Assembly: GCA_037176725.1 (NCBI GenBank)
Contig: JAZBRS010000029.1
Coordinates: forward strand, 45,270,001-45,334,000
Source: Posidonia oceanica
Taxonomy: Eukaryota > Streptophyta > Magnoliopsida > Alismatales > Posidoniaceae
DNA length: 64,000 nucleotides
Reading direction: 5' to 3'
Below, in pieces: positions 22,510 through 34,868 of this stretch. A program made the translations under genes and the position numbers. A model generated the notes under the pieces. The model was not told the DNA's origin, made no database searches, and saw only the letters and a list, made by a program, of their open reading frames with translations. Positions within the stretch are counted from its first letter, which is position 1. The number at the start of each line of letters is the position of its first letter.

Positions 22510-22558
22510 CCCTGAGCAGTGGCCTCGCTCTGCTTGACCTTGCTCAGGGAGGGGCATC
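22510..22558 (+). other. Polypurine tract of A with flanking hairpin
   Basis: AGGGAGGGGCATC (22546-22558) abuts the 3' LTR and is the likely plus-strand primer. Its first bases lie in the 3' arm of a 9-bp perfect stem: CCCTGAGCA (22510-22518) with TGCTCAGGG (22541-22549), loop 22 nt. Element D has the same tract and the same arms with a loop of equal length. Confidence 0.85.
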
Positions 22559-25500
22559 TGTTGACACCCCATCTTGACAGGCTCGGATCATTTGGGACCT
22601 TCTGGTGACTTCTGGATCTAAACCTAGGACAAACAACCCCCAACCCTCTTCATCTCACCCTTCAAAACAAGCCCAACTTGACCTAAGCCCACACCCTCTT
22701 CCCAAGCCCAAAACCTGCCCAAAAACCATAGGAAAACCCATCAACCCCTACTTAGCAAACCTACCCAATCACTTAAAAACTTTCAGCCCAAAACCATTCC
22801 CAAAAACCCTAGAAAACTTAGGTGAAACCACCCTTTTTCTACACCTCAAAACTCCTCCAAAACTTGCTCAAAATCAGACCAAAGCTCTAGAACCAACACT
22901 AGAAATCCTAGGCTACACACTCCCCAATTTTCACCCCATTTCAAAACCTTTAAGCCTTCCTTTCACCTAAATTATCCTTTTCTCTCTCTTAGATTATCCT
23001 TTTCTCTCTCCTCTCTCTCTCTTGATTATCCTCCCTCTTTTCATCCCCATCTCTCTCTTTTTCTTGCCTGGCTGTGGGCCCCCTTTGTGCTTCTATCTCT
23101 TCTCTATCTTATTTCTATTTTTACCTTATTTTTAGCATTTTCCCTGACTTTTAAAAAATTGTTTTCCCCCAACTCATCTCTTTCCCCTTTATTTCTCCTT
23201 TTGCCCTTTTCTTCTTCCTTCTCTTTTCCTTTTTCCTTCTTTTGTTAAAATCCATAAAAAACCCTCAAAAATCCCTAGAACTCTAAAACAAAAGGGAAAC
23301 AAACCAGAACCCTAAGGAAAATAATTAAAAATACTAAACAAAAATTAAAAACCTAAACCCAACTAAAATTAGCTAAAATGGAAAACTAAGGAATGTAATC
23401 TAAAAAATACAAAATAACAAAAAGAAAATGCTGTAAAATCAAGGAAAAAACTAAAATATAACCAAAACCAACCAAAAGTGAAAACCCTATCAAAATAATC
23501 TAAGAACAAACCCTAAGAAGAAGTAAAACAATTAAAAACACTAAGACAAATAATTAATGAAAAAAAACTTAACTTAACAAACCTAAGAAGAACAACTTAA
23601 GAACTTAATTAAAAAGAAAATGAGAAGCAAATTAAAAAGATTTAAAAGACACTTAATCCATCAAGAAGAAACTCAACTAAAAAACATCAAGAAAACTTAA
23701 CAAATAAAAAATCAAAAGTGTAATTCAAAAAAAAGACTTAAGAAGAATCCTAAAAAGGACTAAAATCAAATGCCAAAACTCACTCTAATTAATCCAAAAA
23801 TAAATCTTAAAAAATCCTAATTAACATCCCAAGTACTTAACACGAAAAGCATAATTAAAAAATAACTTAAAAGGCTTAACAAACACTTAATCAAAATGGA
23901 AAACAAATTAAAAACAAAGAAAACCCTTAAAACCCTAATCAAACCCAAAACCCCTCTAAAATCAGAATTAATCAACTAAAAACAGTCACTAAAAATTTAA
24001 TCAACATCTTAACTTAAAACATAATCATTCTAATATTTTTACCTATTTTTATTTTATTTTTACTTAATTTATTTCTCCTCTTTTTCTCCTCTCTTTCTCC
24101 CTTTCTTCCTATTCTTTTTCTTTTTTTCTGCTGGGCCCAGTCCAGCCCGTCCACCTTCCTTCTTTCTTTTCCTTTTTAATTTTTTTTCCTCCGGTTCGCG
24201 GCCCGGCCCGCCTTCCTTTTCCTCTTCCTTCTTCTTCCTCTGCATTTCCTTCTCCTCCCGCGAGCCTACAGTGCTCCCTCCTCCTTTCAAAATTCAATTC
24301 TTCCCCCTCCGTCCAATCGGCCTACAGCTCGCCGCTCCTCTCTCTTCTCTCAGCACCTTTTCCGGGAGGCATTTACTGCCTGTCATCTCGCCGGCTGCTC
24401 ATCTCCCTCAGCTGCAGTGGACGGCGCCGGTGGAATTTGAATTCTAGAGTGCGCAAGCAAGCCAGAGAGCAGCAGATAAAGCCTCAGCTTTCGACCCCCT
24501 TCAATGCCTTTTTTTTGCCATCCGAGAGAGAGAGCTGAAGTCCAGAGAGAACTCCCAAGCAAACCTCCTGCTTCTCCCTCTGAATTCCACAGCATTTCCC
24601 CTTCTTTTTCTCCCTGAAACCAAGCCCGTTCCAGCCACTCTTTCCTTGCATTCCCATCCCCCGATCTCACCCAGCACATCAGTACCTTTTCCCCTCCATT
24701 TCCCGACCTTTCCACCTCAGAACCACCCCCGACTCCACCTGAAAATCCACCACAGAACCCATCACTTCTCATTTCAGAATTGCCTTCACCACAGACCGTC
24801 CAATCTTCCCAAATCTTCCTAAGATACTCGCCTGAACTCCACCTCCCCAAGGCACCTGACCTTCAGCCCAGCAACCCACCACCGCACCTACCCGCCACCA
24901 CAAACAGTTACCTCTCCCTCTGACTAGAAAACCCACCAATCCGCAAATCCACTCCACAGTCCACCGAAACCCAATTCGACCGCCCAGAAACGTTCACCAG
25001 ACCTCCAGCAACCTACCAGAGGGTCCTATCCTGCCTGAGGAGCAGCGGACAGTCCCCCCGACCTCCGGCTGTCTCTGTAAACCCAAGATCAGCCGGATGT
25101 CCTGCTGATCTTCGAAGCTCATGTCCAACCATCTGGGAAGCACCGGAGGGCTCCGTGGAGGCGATTCCAATCCTCGCGAGCAGCAGACGGCGCCCGTAGC
25201 GGCCAGACGAACTCCACCGGCGATCTTTGAAACCACTTGCGTCGGGAGGACTTCTCAGACGCGGAGACAGGTAACTCTTTATCCCCTTAGCCTAATCTTC
25301 TTCCCCTCTTGCTTCCCCCCCTTAGAGTAGGTTTTTCTTCGCTCCTGCGCCGGTGGCCTCTCCGGCCAGAGTCGTCTCTCCGGCGAGTCTCTCCGTGCGT
25401 CCCTCCGCTGCGGTCAGCAGAACAGCGTTCCAGCAGCACCCTTCGGTCTGCACGAGTCTCAGGAACACGCTCCGGTCTTCAGATCGCCGCGTCGTCGTGC

Positions 25501-28500
25501 CGATCGCCAGGAACGCGCTTCTGAAGCTCTGCAGACCTCCGGTGGCTTCATCGGCTCGCTCCAGCCCGCGTCGAGCTCCGCCGAGCGTCGTCCGACCTCC
25601 GTCAGGACCTGGAGATGCCTCCCCGCCGGCCTGCGCTGCTCCAACATCCCCGTGCCGGCGTTCATGGACGCTGGCAGCTTGCTGCTACAGTGTCCATGGC
25701 CGTCGGTCATTACACTATTCCTTTATTTTCCAGATATCTAAGTTTTTCGTTAAATATTGCATTTCTGGTTTGAGTTCATGTTATTTTGCATTCCAGTCCT
25801 TTATTTGATTTAATCTGCTGATTTCTGAACTGAAACTATATTAAATTGCATGAAATGTTTGTAGTTTTCCTTATTTGCATGCTGATCCATTTACTGTGCT
25901 TTCCTTCAGTAATAAGTTAGACTTTGACCCTCCAGTTTTTGATTTTTGCACATTGGTCCTGCAGTAGCTTAATTTAATTTAATGCTTGAATTTTGCCATA
26001 TGAAATTGCATTCCAGGTCCCTTTTGTTTTCTGTTTTTGCATCCTGATCCTCTGTCCTGTAGAACTTAAGTTTTATTTCTTATTTTTGCTTGTTGCATTG
26101 CATTTTTCCCTCTCTATTTTCTGATTTTTGCATGTAGGTCCTTTCTAATGCACAGTAGTCATTTTAATGCATATTTAGCTTATTAAATTGCATTTTTGAC
26201 CTTGCATATTTTAAAAATTGCATGTCAGTCCTTTGTCTGTTCTTTTAATGCATATTTTGCTTCAAAAATTGCATTTTTGACCCTGCATGTTTGAAAAATT
26301 GCACATAGGTCCTTTGCATGCTTATAAAAATCATTTAAATGCATATTTTGCTTCAAAAATTGCATTTTTGGCCCCACATGTTTGAAAAATTGCATGTAGG
26401 TCCCCATTTGCATTCCCAGACTACTTAGGACCCTGTTTTCCTGGAAAAATTGCATTTTAGACCCTAATGATTTCAAAAATTGCATCTTAATCTGCCACAT
26501 GTTTTCAAAGCTTGTCCTGATGCATACCCCTTTTGGAAAATTGTATTTGAAACCCTGTCCTTTGCAAAATTGCATTCAGACCCTTCTTTTTTCAAAATCC
26601 TTGCATAAAAGCCCCAAACTTTTCAAAACTTTTGCATTTAGACCCCCATCCTTTCAAAATTGCATTTGAACCCCCAATCTTCTGAAAAATCCCCCTGAGT
26701 CTTTTCTTGCTTTCTGCATGCATTTGCATTCATGTTTTCTTGCTTTTTGCATCCTCTGCACACACTTCAGCTTCCTTAGCTCCCATTTACATGGGAGGAC
26801 CTGTTTGCACACCCCTAGGACCTCCTGAACACTTAGATCTGTTCTTCTCCCCTATTCTGGCCCCTCTGCCTTGAAACTGCGATATCTTCCAATCCGGCCG
26901 TTGGATCTTCCCAAACAAGCTACCCAGACGACCCCAACGAAGCGCTCTTTAGCATGGACCAAGCAGATTTCAGATCAGGCTCCGGATTCTCTAGGTACGT
27001 CCTCCTGAACCCCTGCACAGCATTCATTTGCATACCTTTTGCATTGCATGCATCGTTTTCGCTTTTTGTTTCCTCGAGCATGTAGAATAGGACTTCCTCT
27101 TCTTATCTATCAACTCCGTTCCTCGTTTCGCGTATCCCCAAGTGTTTTGTGTTGTATTTCCCTGGATTCACCACTTACTGCGACTCTCTTCCACCTTTTC
27201 CACGATCTGATCGCACCGCGAGCTTTGGGCAGCGTGCGAGACACATCGTGGAGCGGTTTAGTGGAAAACAGTCACAAAGCAGTGGTAATCCCTCCGCTTG
27301 CTTGTTCTCCCCAGTGTAGGTCTTCACACCTACTCTGTGTGGCCCTTAAACAGTGCCTGTTCTCACACACACACTGTTTGCCTCCCCTTTCGCTTCTCTT
27401 GTCCTCTTTCCTTGCATTTGCATCTGCATGGTTTTACCGAGGTTTCGCTTTGTTTTTGGCACCATTTTGCGTGCCCGCTTCTCTTTTGGCACCGTTTTGC
27501 GTGTCCGCTTCGCTTTTGGCATCGTTTTGCGTGCCTGCTTTGTTTTTGGCACCGTTTTGCATGCCCATTTCGCTATTGGCACCATTTTGCGTGCCCGCTT
27601 CGTTTTGGCACCGTTTCGCGTGCCTGCTTTGTCCTTTGCGCCGTTTTGTGTGCTCGCTCTGCTTTTGGCACTGTTTGGCGTGCCCGCTTTGCTTTTGGCA
27701 CCGTTTTGCGTGCCTGCTTTGCTTTTGGCACCGTTTTGTGTGCCCGCTTCGTTTTTGGCACCGTTTCGCGTGCCCGCCTCGCTTTTGGCATCGTTTTGCG
27801 TGCCCGCTTTGTTTTGGCACCATTTCACGTGCCCGCTTCGCTTTTGGCACTGTTTCGCATGCCCGCTTCGCTTCTAGCACTGTTTTGCGTGCCCGTCTTG
27901 TTTTCTTGCACCGTTTTGCATGCTGTTCTCGTTTCTTGCATTGTTTCGCGTGTTTTACGTCGTTTTCTCTTGCATGCCGCCTGCATTGCTTGGTTTTACC
28001 GTTGTTTTGCTTTTCCGCTTGCATTTGCCTATAGGACAGTGATGCTTACTGCCTGGAGTTCTCACGAGCCCGGTTTCGCCCGGTTCGGAACACAGACAGC
28101 GCTGCTGAGCACTTAGACAGCACGTTTACTTTCTTGCATTGCATTCCACCACTTAGAGCACACCTATGAGCATTCATTCTGGCATTCATTGGCATTTAGG
28201 CATTCAAATCTGCATTTCCCCGCGTATGCGAGCGTAAGCCTAGAAAGACCGATTCTCGGGCGTGTCGGGGGTGCCTAACACCTTCCCCGCGCGTAACAGG
28301 AGTCCTTGCCCAGTCTTTTGGCCCGTAGTGACCATATCGCCCTTATCCTAGGCATGAGTCATCTCATTTGCATGTATTTGCATTTGTTTTCCTTTTCATT
28401 GCTTTGCTTTGCATTTCTTGCTTGGTTTTGCGTGTTAATTCACGCATTTCCCCCAGTTTTCCTTGTCTCCCGATAATAGACACGGTGGCGACTCTGATTT

Positions 28501-28606
28501 GTTTTATCTTCTTCTTTTCTTCCCTTTTTAAGTGTTTTCGAGTTGAGCCCTCCTCCTCGGATCATCGCCGCTAATAGTAAGCTTGATTCTGATTAGGATT
28601 ACTACA
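22559..28606 (+). repeat. 3' LTR of element A (6048 bp)
   Basis: Starts TGTTGACACC and ends ATTACTACA, colinear with 413-6432 and differing by scattered substitutions and small indels. It contains the same blocks, including the minisatellite (about 27450-27930), the conserved GC-rich block (about 28215-28360) and the internal TGGCGACTC (28486-28494). The ORFs it contains mirror those of the 5' LTR and are not genes. Confidence 0.95.
27450..27935 (+). repeat. 29-30 bp minisatellite in the 3' LTR of A
   Basis: Same GGCACCGTTTTGCGTGCC unit as at 5311-5790, with about 15 copies. Individual units differ from the 5' LTR copy by transitions and copy order, as expected for a repeat that changes faster than its surroundings. 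Confidence 0.9.
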
Positions 28607-28611
28607 GAACC
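28607..28611. other. Target site duplication of element A, right copy (GAACC)
   Basis: Identical to 408-412. Beyond it the older LTR B resumes. Confidence 0.95.
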
Positions 28612-31600
28612 AGACCCCTTCAAGCCTCCAAATCCCTTCCAAATCCATCCCCAAACTTCACTCGAAATCCCAACACCAAGCCTCCACTCTTCTACAACCA
28701 GCATCCACCCAGAATCACCTAAAAACAGCTGAACCTCCTCACCAGAACCCAACTCCCTCCACTTCAAAATTCCCAACTCTCCAGACCTCGAAACTCTTCC
28801 CAAATCTTCCCCAGAACTCACCGAAACCCCAGCTTTCCAGACCCCCTGGCCTTCAGCCCAGCAACCCACCACAGCCTGAACCATCCACCACAAACACCTA
28901 CTCCAGTTTCTGCCTGAAAATCACCCAACCAGCAAACTCCCTCCACAGCACTCTTTAGTGCAATTCAAGCACCTCCTCACCTTCACCGAACACCCAACAG
29001 TCCACCGGAGCCCTCCACTATGCCCGAGGAGCAACAGAACCCTCCCCCCACCTTCGGCAGACTTTGTTGAACCCAAGAAAGCCAACTTCTTCCGCCGGCC
29101 TGCAAGCTCGCGTCTGAGCATCCAGAAAGCTCCGGAGCATCACCTGGAGTGGAACCCGATCCTCGCGAGCCGCCAGGAACACCTGCACCAGCTGGACCAC
29201 CACCACTGACCTCTGCTAAAGCCACCTGCGTCGAGGGAGCGACTCAGCCACCGAAACAGGTACCTACCTTCACCCATAGCTTAGTTTTCTTCCTCTTCTG
29301 CTTCCCGATCCATTAGATTAAGGTTTCGCCCCCTGTCGCTCAAAGTCGTCGCCACCTTGGACCTGTCTTCTCCGGCGAGCTTCTATGCGCAGATCGTCAC
29401 TCCGGCACGCTCGTCTCGCGCCGTCAATCCCCCGAGCTCCGTGGAGGTTCCAGAAGGCCATCCCCATCCTCCGTTTTTGCCGTCGATGCCTCCAACCTCC
29501 GGTCTGCTTCCAGAACTTCTGCAAAGCTCCACCACCTTCTCCGGTCCGCTCCAATGTTCGTCATGGCGCGCCGACACGCCTCCGGCCTCTGGGGACCTCC
29601 GGCGCAGCTTGCCAGCCCATCAGCACCGTCCGACCGCGTCTCCTTCTCCGGCATAGGTGTCTGTTCTCCGTTGCTACAGTGTTTTGATTATTTAATTGCT
29701 GTATGTTTGCCATTGCTTTTATTTTTCCTTAACTTATGAATTTTACCATGAAATTGCATTTCTACCTTGCTATTTTATTTATTTACTTCCTAGTCCAGCC
29801 ACAGTTTAAGATTCATTTAATTTTGAATAAAAACCATATGAAATTGCATAAAAAATCTGTACTTTCCTTTATTTGCTTGTTAGTCCAGTTGTAGTTAAAA
29901 AACTTTAGTTTTCTTTTGTTTTTAGCCCTGCCTGTTATTTTTATTACATGTTAGTCCTCTACAGTTACAGCTTTTTTAGTTTTATTTAGTTCCAGCCCAG
30001 TTATTTATTTTATTTGCACATTGATCTTGCTGTAGTTCAAATTACTTTTCTGTTTCTTAGTTTCTAGTCCAGTAGTTATTTTATTTTGCATCTAAGTCCT
30101 CTAGTTGTTAAATGTCATTTAAATGCCTCTTTCTACCTTATTGCATTGCTTTTTAATCCTCCCGTTTATTTTATTTGCAAATCAGTCATCTGTTTAGTTG
30201 ATTAACTCATTTAATTTCTTATTTTACCATATTGCATTGTACTTTTATCTTGTTTTAATTTATTATTGCATTTTAGTCCTCTACATGCATGCACAGCATC
30301 ATTTAATTGTATTTTTTCCATACTAAATTGCATTTCAGCCCCTGCATGTTTTAAAATTGCATTTCAGTCCTCTACATGTTTAGAAAAATCATTTAATTGC
30401 ATTTTTACCATATAAAATTGCATTTTAGCCCTTGCATGTTTTCAAATTACATTTTAGTCCTTTGCATACATGCATAGCATTCATTTATTTGCATTTTTAC
30501 CATATTAAATTATATTCTGGCCCCTGCATGATTTTAAATTGCATTTTAGTCCTCTACATGTTTAGAAAAATCATTTAATTGCATTTTTACCATATAAAAT
30601 TGCATTTTAGCCCTTACATGTTTTTAAATTACATTTCAGTCCTCTACATGTTTAGAAAAATCATTTAATTGAATCTTTACCATATTAAATTGCATTTCAG
30701 ACCCTGTATTTTATTTTATTTACATCTAGACCCTCAGGTTTTCAAAAACATTGCATATAGGCTCCTAACTTTTCAAAATCATTGCATATAGGTCCCTAAC
30801 TTTTCAAAAAAATTGCATATAAGTCCCTAACTTTTCAAAATCATCACACTTAGGTCCTTTTTTGCATTTTTGCATGCATTGCACCCATGCATCACTGCAC
30901 TTAGCTTTTTTGCACACTTTTAAGCACGTTTAGCTCCCATGTATGTGGGAGGACCTGTTCTGCACACCCCTAGGACCCCTTTTACACTTAGATCCCTTCT
31001 TCTCCCTTGGCCCTTGGGCCTTCTGCCTTGAAGCCTGGATATCTTCTGATCGGACCGCTGGATCTTCGCAACCAAGTTACCTGGACCTCCCCAGTGGAGC
31101 GGACTTCAATGCTAACCAAGTTTGCCTTTGATCAGGCCTCAGATCTCCAAGGTAAGTCTTTCTGAACTCCTGCACAACACTTTGTCTACATAATTTGCAT
31201 TGCATGCATTGTTTTTACATCGCGCTTTCCGAGCATGTAGATTAGGACTTCCTCTTCTTGCCTATCCACTTTGCTCCCCCTTTTCGCGTACTCTTAGTAT
31301 TTTTGGGTTGAGTTTCCCCTAGATTCACTGCTAATTGCGACCTTCTTCCCCCTTTTTTCCACGATCCGATTGCACCGCGAGCTTTTGGCAGCGTGCGAGA
31401 AACATCGTGGTACGGTTTAGTGGGAAACAGTCATAGGATAGTGGTGATCCCTCTGCTTGCTCCTTTTCCCCCTTGTAGGTCTTTACACCTGCATTGCGTG
31501 GTCCTTAAGTGGCGTTTGTTCTCACACTTACACCACTCGCCTCTCCTTACTTGTTTTACTCTTCCCCTTTGCATGTTTTTACATCCACATTGCATGGCTT

Positions 31601-32400
31601 CTCGATGTTTTGTTTCGCTTGTTTCTTGCACCGTTTTGTGTGCTGACTTTGTTTCTTGCACCGTTTTGCATGCCGACTTCTATTTTTTACATCGTTTTAC
31701 GTGTTTGCTCCTGTTTTCCTTTGCATGTCGCTTGCATTGCCTGATTTTACCGATGTTTTGTTTTATCGCCTGCATTTGCATTTAGGGCAGTGATGCTTAC
31801 TGCTTGGAGTTCTCACGAGCCAGGGTTCGCCCAGTTCGGAACACAGACAGCGTTGCTGAGCGCTTAGATAGCACGTTTAATTCCTTGCACGCATTTCCAT
31901 CACTTAGAGCACACCTATGAGCATCTAATTAGGCATTCATGGCACTTAGGCATTCAAAGTCTGCATTTCCCTGTGTATGCAAGCGTAAGCCTAGAAAGAT
32001 CGATTCTCGGGCATGTCGGGGGTGCCTAACACCTTCCCCGCACGTAACAGGAGTCCTTGCCCTTTCTCTTTGCCCGCAATGACCATATTGCCCTTATCCT
32101 AGGCATGAGTCATATCATTTGCATCTCATTTCTTTTGCATTGCATTGCATTGCATCTTTTGCTTGGTTTTGTGTGTTTATTCATGCATTTCCTCGGTTTT
32201 CCTTGTCTACCGACTTAATAGACACAGTGGCGACTCTGATTTGTCTTATCTTCTTCTTTTCTTTCCTTTTTTCCTTTTTTAAGAGTTTTCGAGTTAAGTC
32301 TTCCTTCTCGGACACAGCCATTAATAGTGAACCTGATTCTGATCGGTGCACGCAAGCTTTGGCAGTGTGCATGGACGATCTGAACATCGGGATTACTACA
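28612..32400 (+). repeat. LTR B, right part, ending TTACTACA
   Basis: Continuation of the LTR seen at 1-412. It follows the same plan as LTR A in diverged form: GC-rich block (28980-29660), long TTGCATTTTAGTCC field (29700-30850), a few minisatellite units (about 31620-31700), the conserved GC-rich block (31970-32110) and the internal TGGCGACTC (32228-32236). Its end, GGGATTACTACA at 32400, matches E and D ends. No primer site follows, so it is a 3' LTR or a solo LTR. The sequence after 32400 continues as another LTR interior, showing that B was itself inserted into LTR C. Confidence 0.85.
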
Positions 32401-32952
32401 CCAGCACACACCAGACGCCCGCCGACAGCTCCGAACGCTCCGCCTGCACCAGCTCTTGCCTCAGAGGCCCCCAGCACTGCCATGTGCCCGCCGTCGTCGC
32501 CGCTGCTGCTTCTTCCTCTGCCAGCACTATTGCTGAGTTGCGCGGGGATGAAGACAACTGTTCATTTATTTTTTTGTTTTTAAAAGTTTAGTAAGGTTTT
32601 AATGCATGCATTGCTTTTTATTTCTTTAGGTTTTAAATAATTGCAAGTAGGTCCACCCGCAGTTAAGCATTTATTTTTATTTTTTGCAGTCAAGTCTGAT
32701 AGTTTTTTTTAATTACTTTCAGGTCCTGTCTTTGAATCAAATCATTTAATTTTCTTTTGTTAGCTTATTACATTGCAGTTAAATGCTTGAGTTTTAGTTT
32801 ATTGCATGCAGGTCCTTCATTTAAATATTTAAATACATCTGAATGTTTAGTTTAATGCATGCATTGCATTTTAGCCCTCATATTTGTTTAAATTGTATTT
32901 CAGTCCACTATTGGTTTGCATTTCATTTAATGTTGCATTTAAACTATACTGC
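32401..32952 (+). repeat. LTR C, left visible fragment
   Basis: The first 150 bases are GC-rich and resemble the GC-rich block of LTR A near 3300-3560. Then come TTGCAAGTAGGTCC and TTGCATTTTAGCCC words like the matching part of the other LTRs. The segment stops at ACTGC (32948-32952), the target duplication of element D, and resumes after 61602. I infer it is the interior of an older LTR hit by both B and D. Confidence 0.75.
32948..32952. other. Target site duplication of element D, left copy (ACTGC)
   Basis: ACTGC lies directly before the LTR end at 32953, and again at 61598-61602 directly after the opposite LTR. It is a perfect 5-bp duplication. Confidence 0.93.
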
Positions 32953-33811
32953 TGTAGTAATCCTGAATTCTGATTATCCATGCACATTACCAAAGCTTGT
33001 GTGCACCGATCAAAATAGGCTCACTATATGCGGCTGGATCTGAGGGAAGGAACTCGACTCCGAAATGCTGGCAAAAGAGAAGAAAAGAAATGATAAGACA
33101 ATTCGGAGTCGCCACCGGGTCTATTGAATTGGAAGACAAGGAAAACCGGGGGTTAAGCATGAAAAGACATGCAAAACCGGATGCAAGGTGGGGCAAAGAG
33201 ATGCGAGGCTAAGCTAAGCTATGCTATGCTACTATGCTATGCTAAGTCTCGAGCCTAGGATAAAGGAAAGATCGATGCGAGCCAAGAGAAAGGGCAAGGA
33301 CTCCTGTTACGCACGGGGAAGGTGTTAGGCACCCCGATACGTCCGAGAGTCGGTCTTTCATAGGCAATCTCGAGCTAATGCAGGGAATTGCTAGCCTAAT
33401 GCCTAAATGCCATAAATGCCTACCTACTATGCATTGAAAATAAACATGTTATCTATGAGCTTAGCCACGCTGCTAGTGTTCCGAACTGGGCGGACCCTAG
33501 TTCATGAGAACTCCTAAGCAGTAAGCATCATAGCCCTATATGCAGATGCAGGCGATAAAACAAAATGACGGGGAAACCAAACAATGCAAGCGACATGCAA
33601 GCGATAAAGCAAAACAGGTGCGGAAAACAGTGCGAAAATGCAGAAAATAGGGCAAAGTGTGAAAAACATGGCAAAGCGGGGTGCGAAACCAAAACAAAAG
33701 GGTGGGCAACATGCATTGGGGTTGCAGCAAGCCAAAGAAGCAATAAAACGCGAGAAACGACGAGTAGAACAAAATCTGCGCTTTAAAACGGCGGTCAGCA
33801 ATCTGCAAGTA

Positions 33812-34566
33812 TTGGACGCTGGAAACACCAGCGTCCAATGTTGGACGCTAGCAGAGCTAGCGTCCAACACCTGCCGCAGGCAGACAACATGCAAATTTTG
33901 GAAATCCATGCATTCTGACTATATGGATGCAATACAGATGCAAATATGCAGCTAAATGGGTGCCTGACATGCAAGACTAACCTAACAGAAGATTAGAAGA
34001 GGGATCAGAACAAGGAGCAAGCCAGAATCAAGGATTCAAGCTAGCAGGTTGTTGGACGCCTGTAGGCTAGGCGTCCAACGTTAGATGCCAGAGTGGCTGG
34101 TGTCCAACATAGAACAGAAGACAGAGGAGAGAAGGGAGCATACAAATGATAGATGAGAATAGGGATCATGCATTTGGGCCACTGGAGGTGAGCATGGGGC
34201 AAGCAAGCAAACATGGGAAGCTTAAAAAAACAACACAGACCTTACGTGCAGCCTGTGCCAGGTTAGAGACGCAACCAGGTCGTTGGACGCGAGCTAGGCC
34301 GGCGTCCAATGTTGGATGCCAGCTCTAGCAGCGTACAACGCCTTGGGTGGCACAACACACAAAAGACATGCATAGACAAGCAAATAACTTAATGGAAGCT
34401 TAAGAACAGTTGCTACTGAAGCTAAACATGCATAGGAACACAAGAGATAAGCAAACAAGGAGATCAGGACAATATGTAAGCTCTGAACAAAGGATGAGGA
34501 GCCAGGACGTTGGACGCTAGAGCCAGCAGCGTCCAACGTTGGACACTGAAGGTTCTGGCGTCTATT
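33812..34566. repeat. 27-nt hairpin clusters 1-4 in the 3' LTR of D
   Basis: Pairs of inverted repeats start at 33812/33841, 34052/34081, 34283/34312 and 34510/34539, always 29 nt apart. The first has arms TTGGACGCTGG (33812-33822) and CCAGCGTCCAA (33828-33838). The second has TTGGACGCTAGC (33841-33852) and GCTAGCGTCCAA (33856-33867), both perfect. The inner stem differs from unit to unit while pairing is kept; the outer TTGGACGC is constant. Some units (34081, 34539) have decayed. Confidence 0.9.
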
Positions 34567-34868
34567 GACCCAAGCATGCAGACTTACCTGTTCTAAAGGG
34601 GGAGCTCGGCTCAAACCCCACCTACATGCATGCAACTACTAAAACATGCCATAATAAGAAAGAAACATTCACAGCAAGCATGGCAAGCATTTGATCCAAG
34701 AAGACAAGATAAAAGGAAGCATGCATGAAAGAATAGGCTTCAAACTTGCAAAAAGGAATAAATAGCTTAAAGAAATCCTAGCAAACCTAAGCATGGTTGC
34801 CTTAGGGGCCAGGCATCTCTAAGCATGCATGGATCACAAAATAATATCAAGAATATGCAAGACATAGG

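Larger units (their letters stand above)
413..28606 (+). mobile_element. Element A: full-length Ty3/gypsy Tat/Ogre-like LTR retrotransposon
   Basis: This 28.2-kb element has two nearly identical direct LTRs, 413-6432 and 22559-28606, each starting TGTTGACACCCC and ending ATTACTACA. A primer-binding site follows at 6434 and a polypurine tract ends at 22558. The internal order is gag, protease, linker, RT-RNase H, second RNase H, integrase, extra ORF and repeat arrays. Integrase after RT marks Ty3/gypsy. A second RNase H and very long LTRs are known marks of the Tat branch, which includes Ogre. Coding capacity is broken by frameshifts and mostly TAG stops, so it is non-autonomous today. Similarity of the two LTRs suggests a fairly young insertion. 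Confidence 0.95.

Noticed and set aside
28612..32400. LTR B as the 5' LTR of a further element
   Set aside because: No primer-binding site follows 32400. The next sequence is the interior of another LTR.
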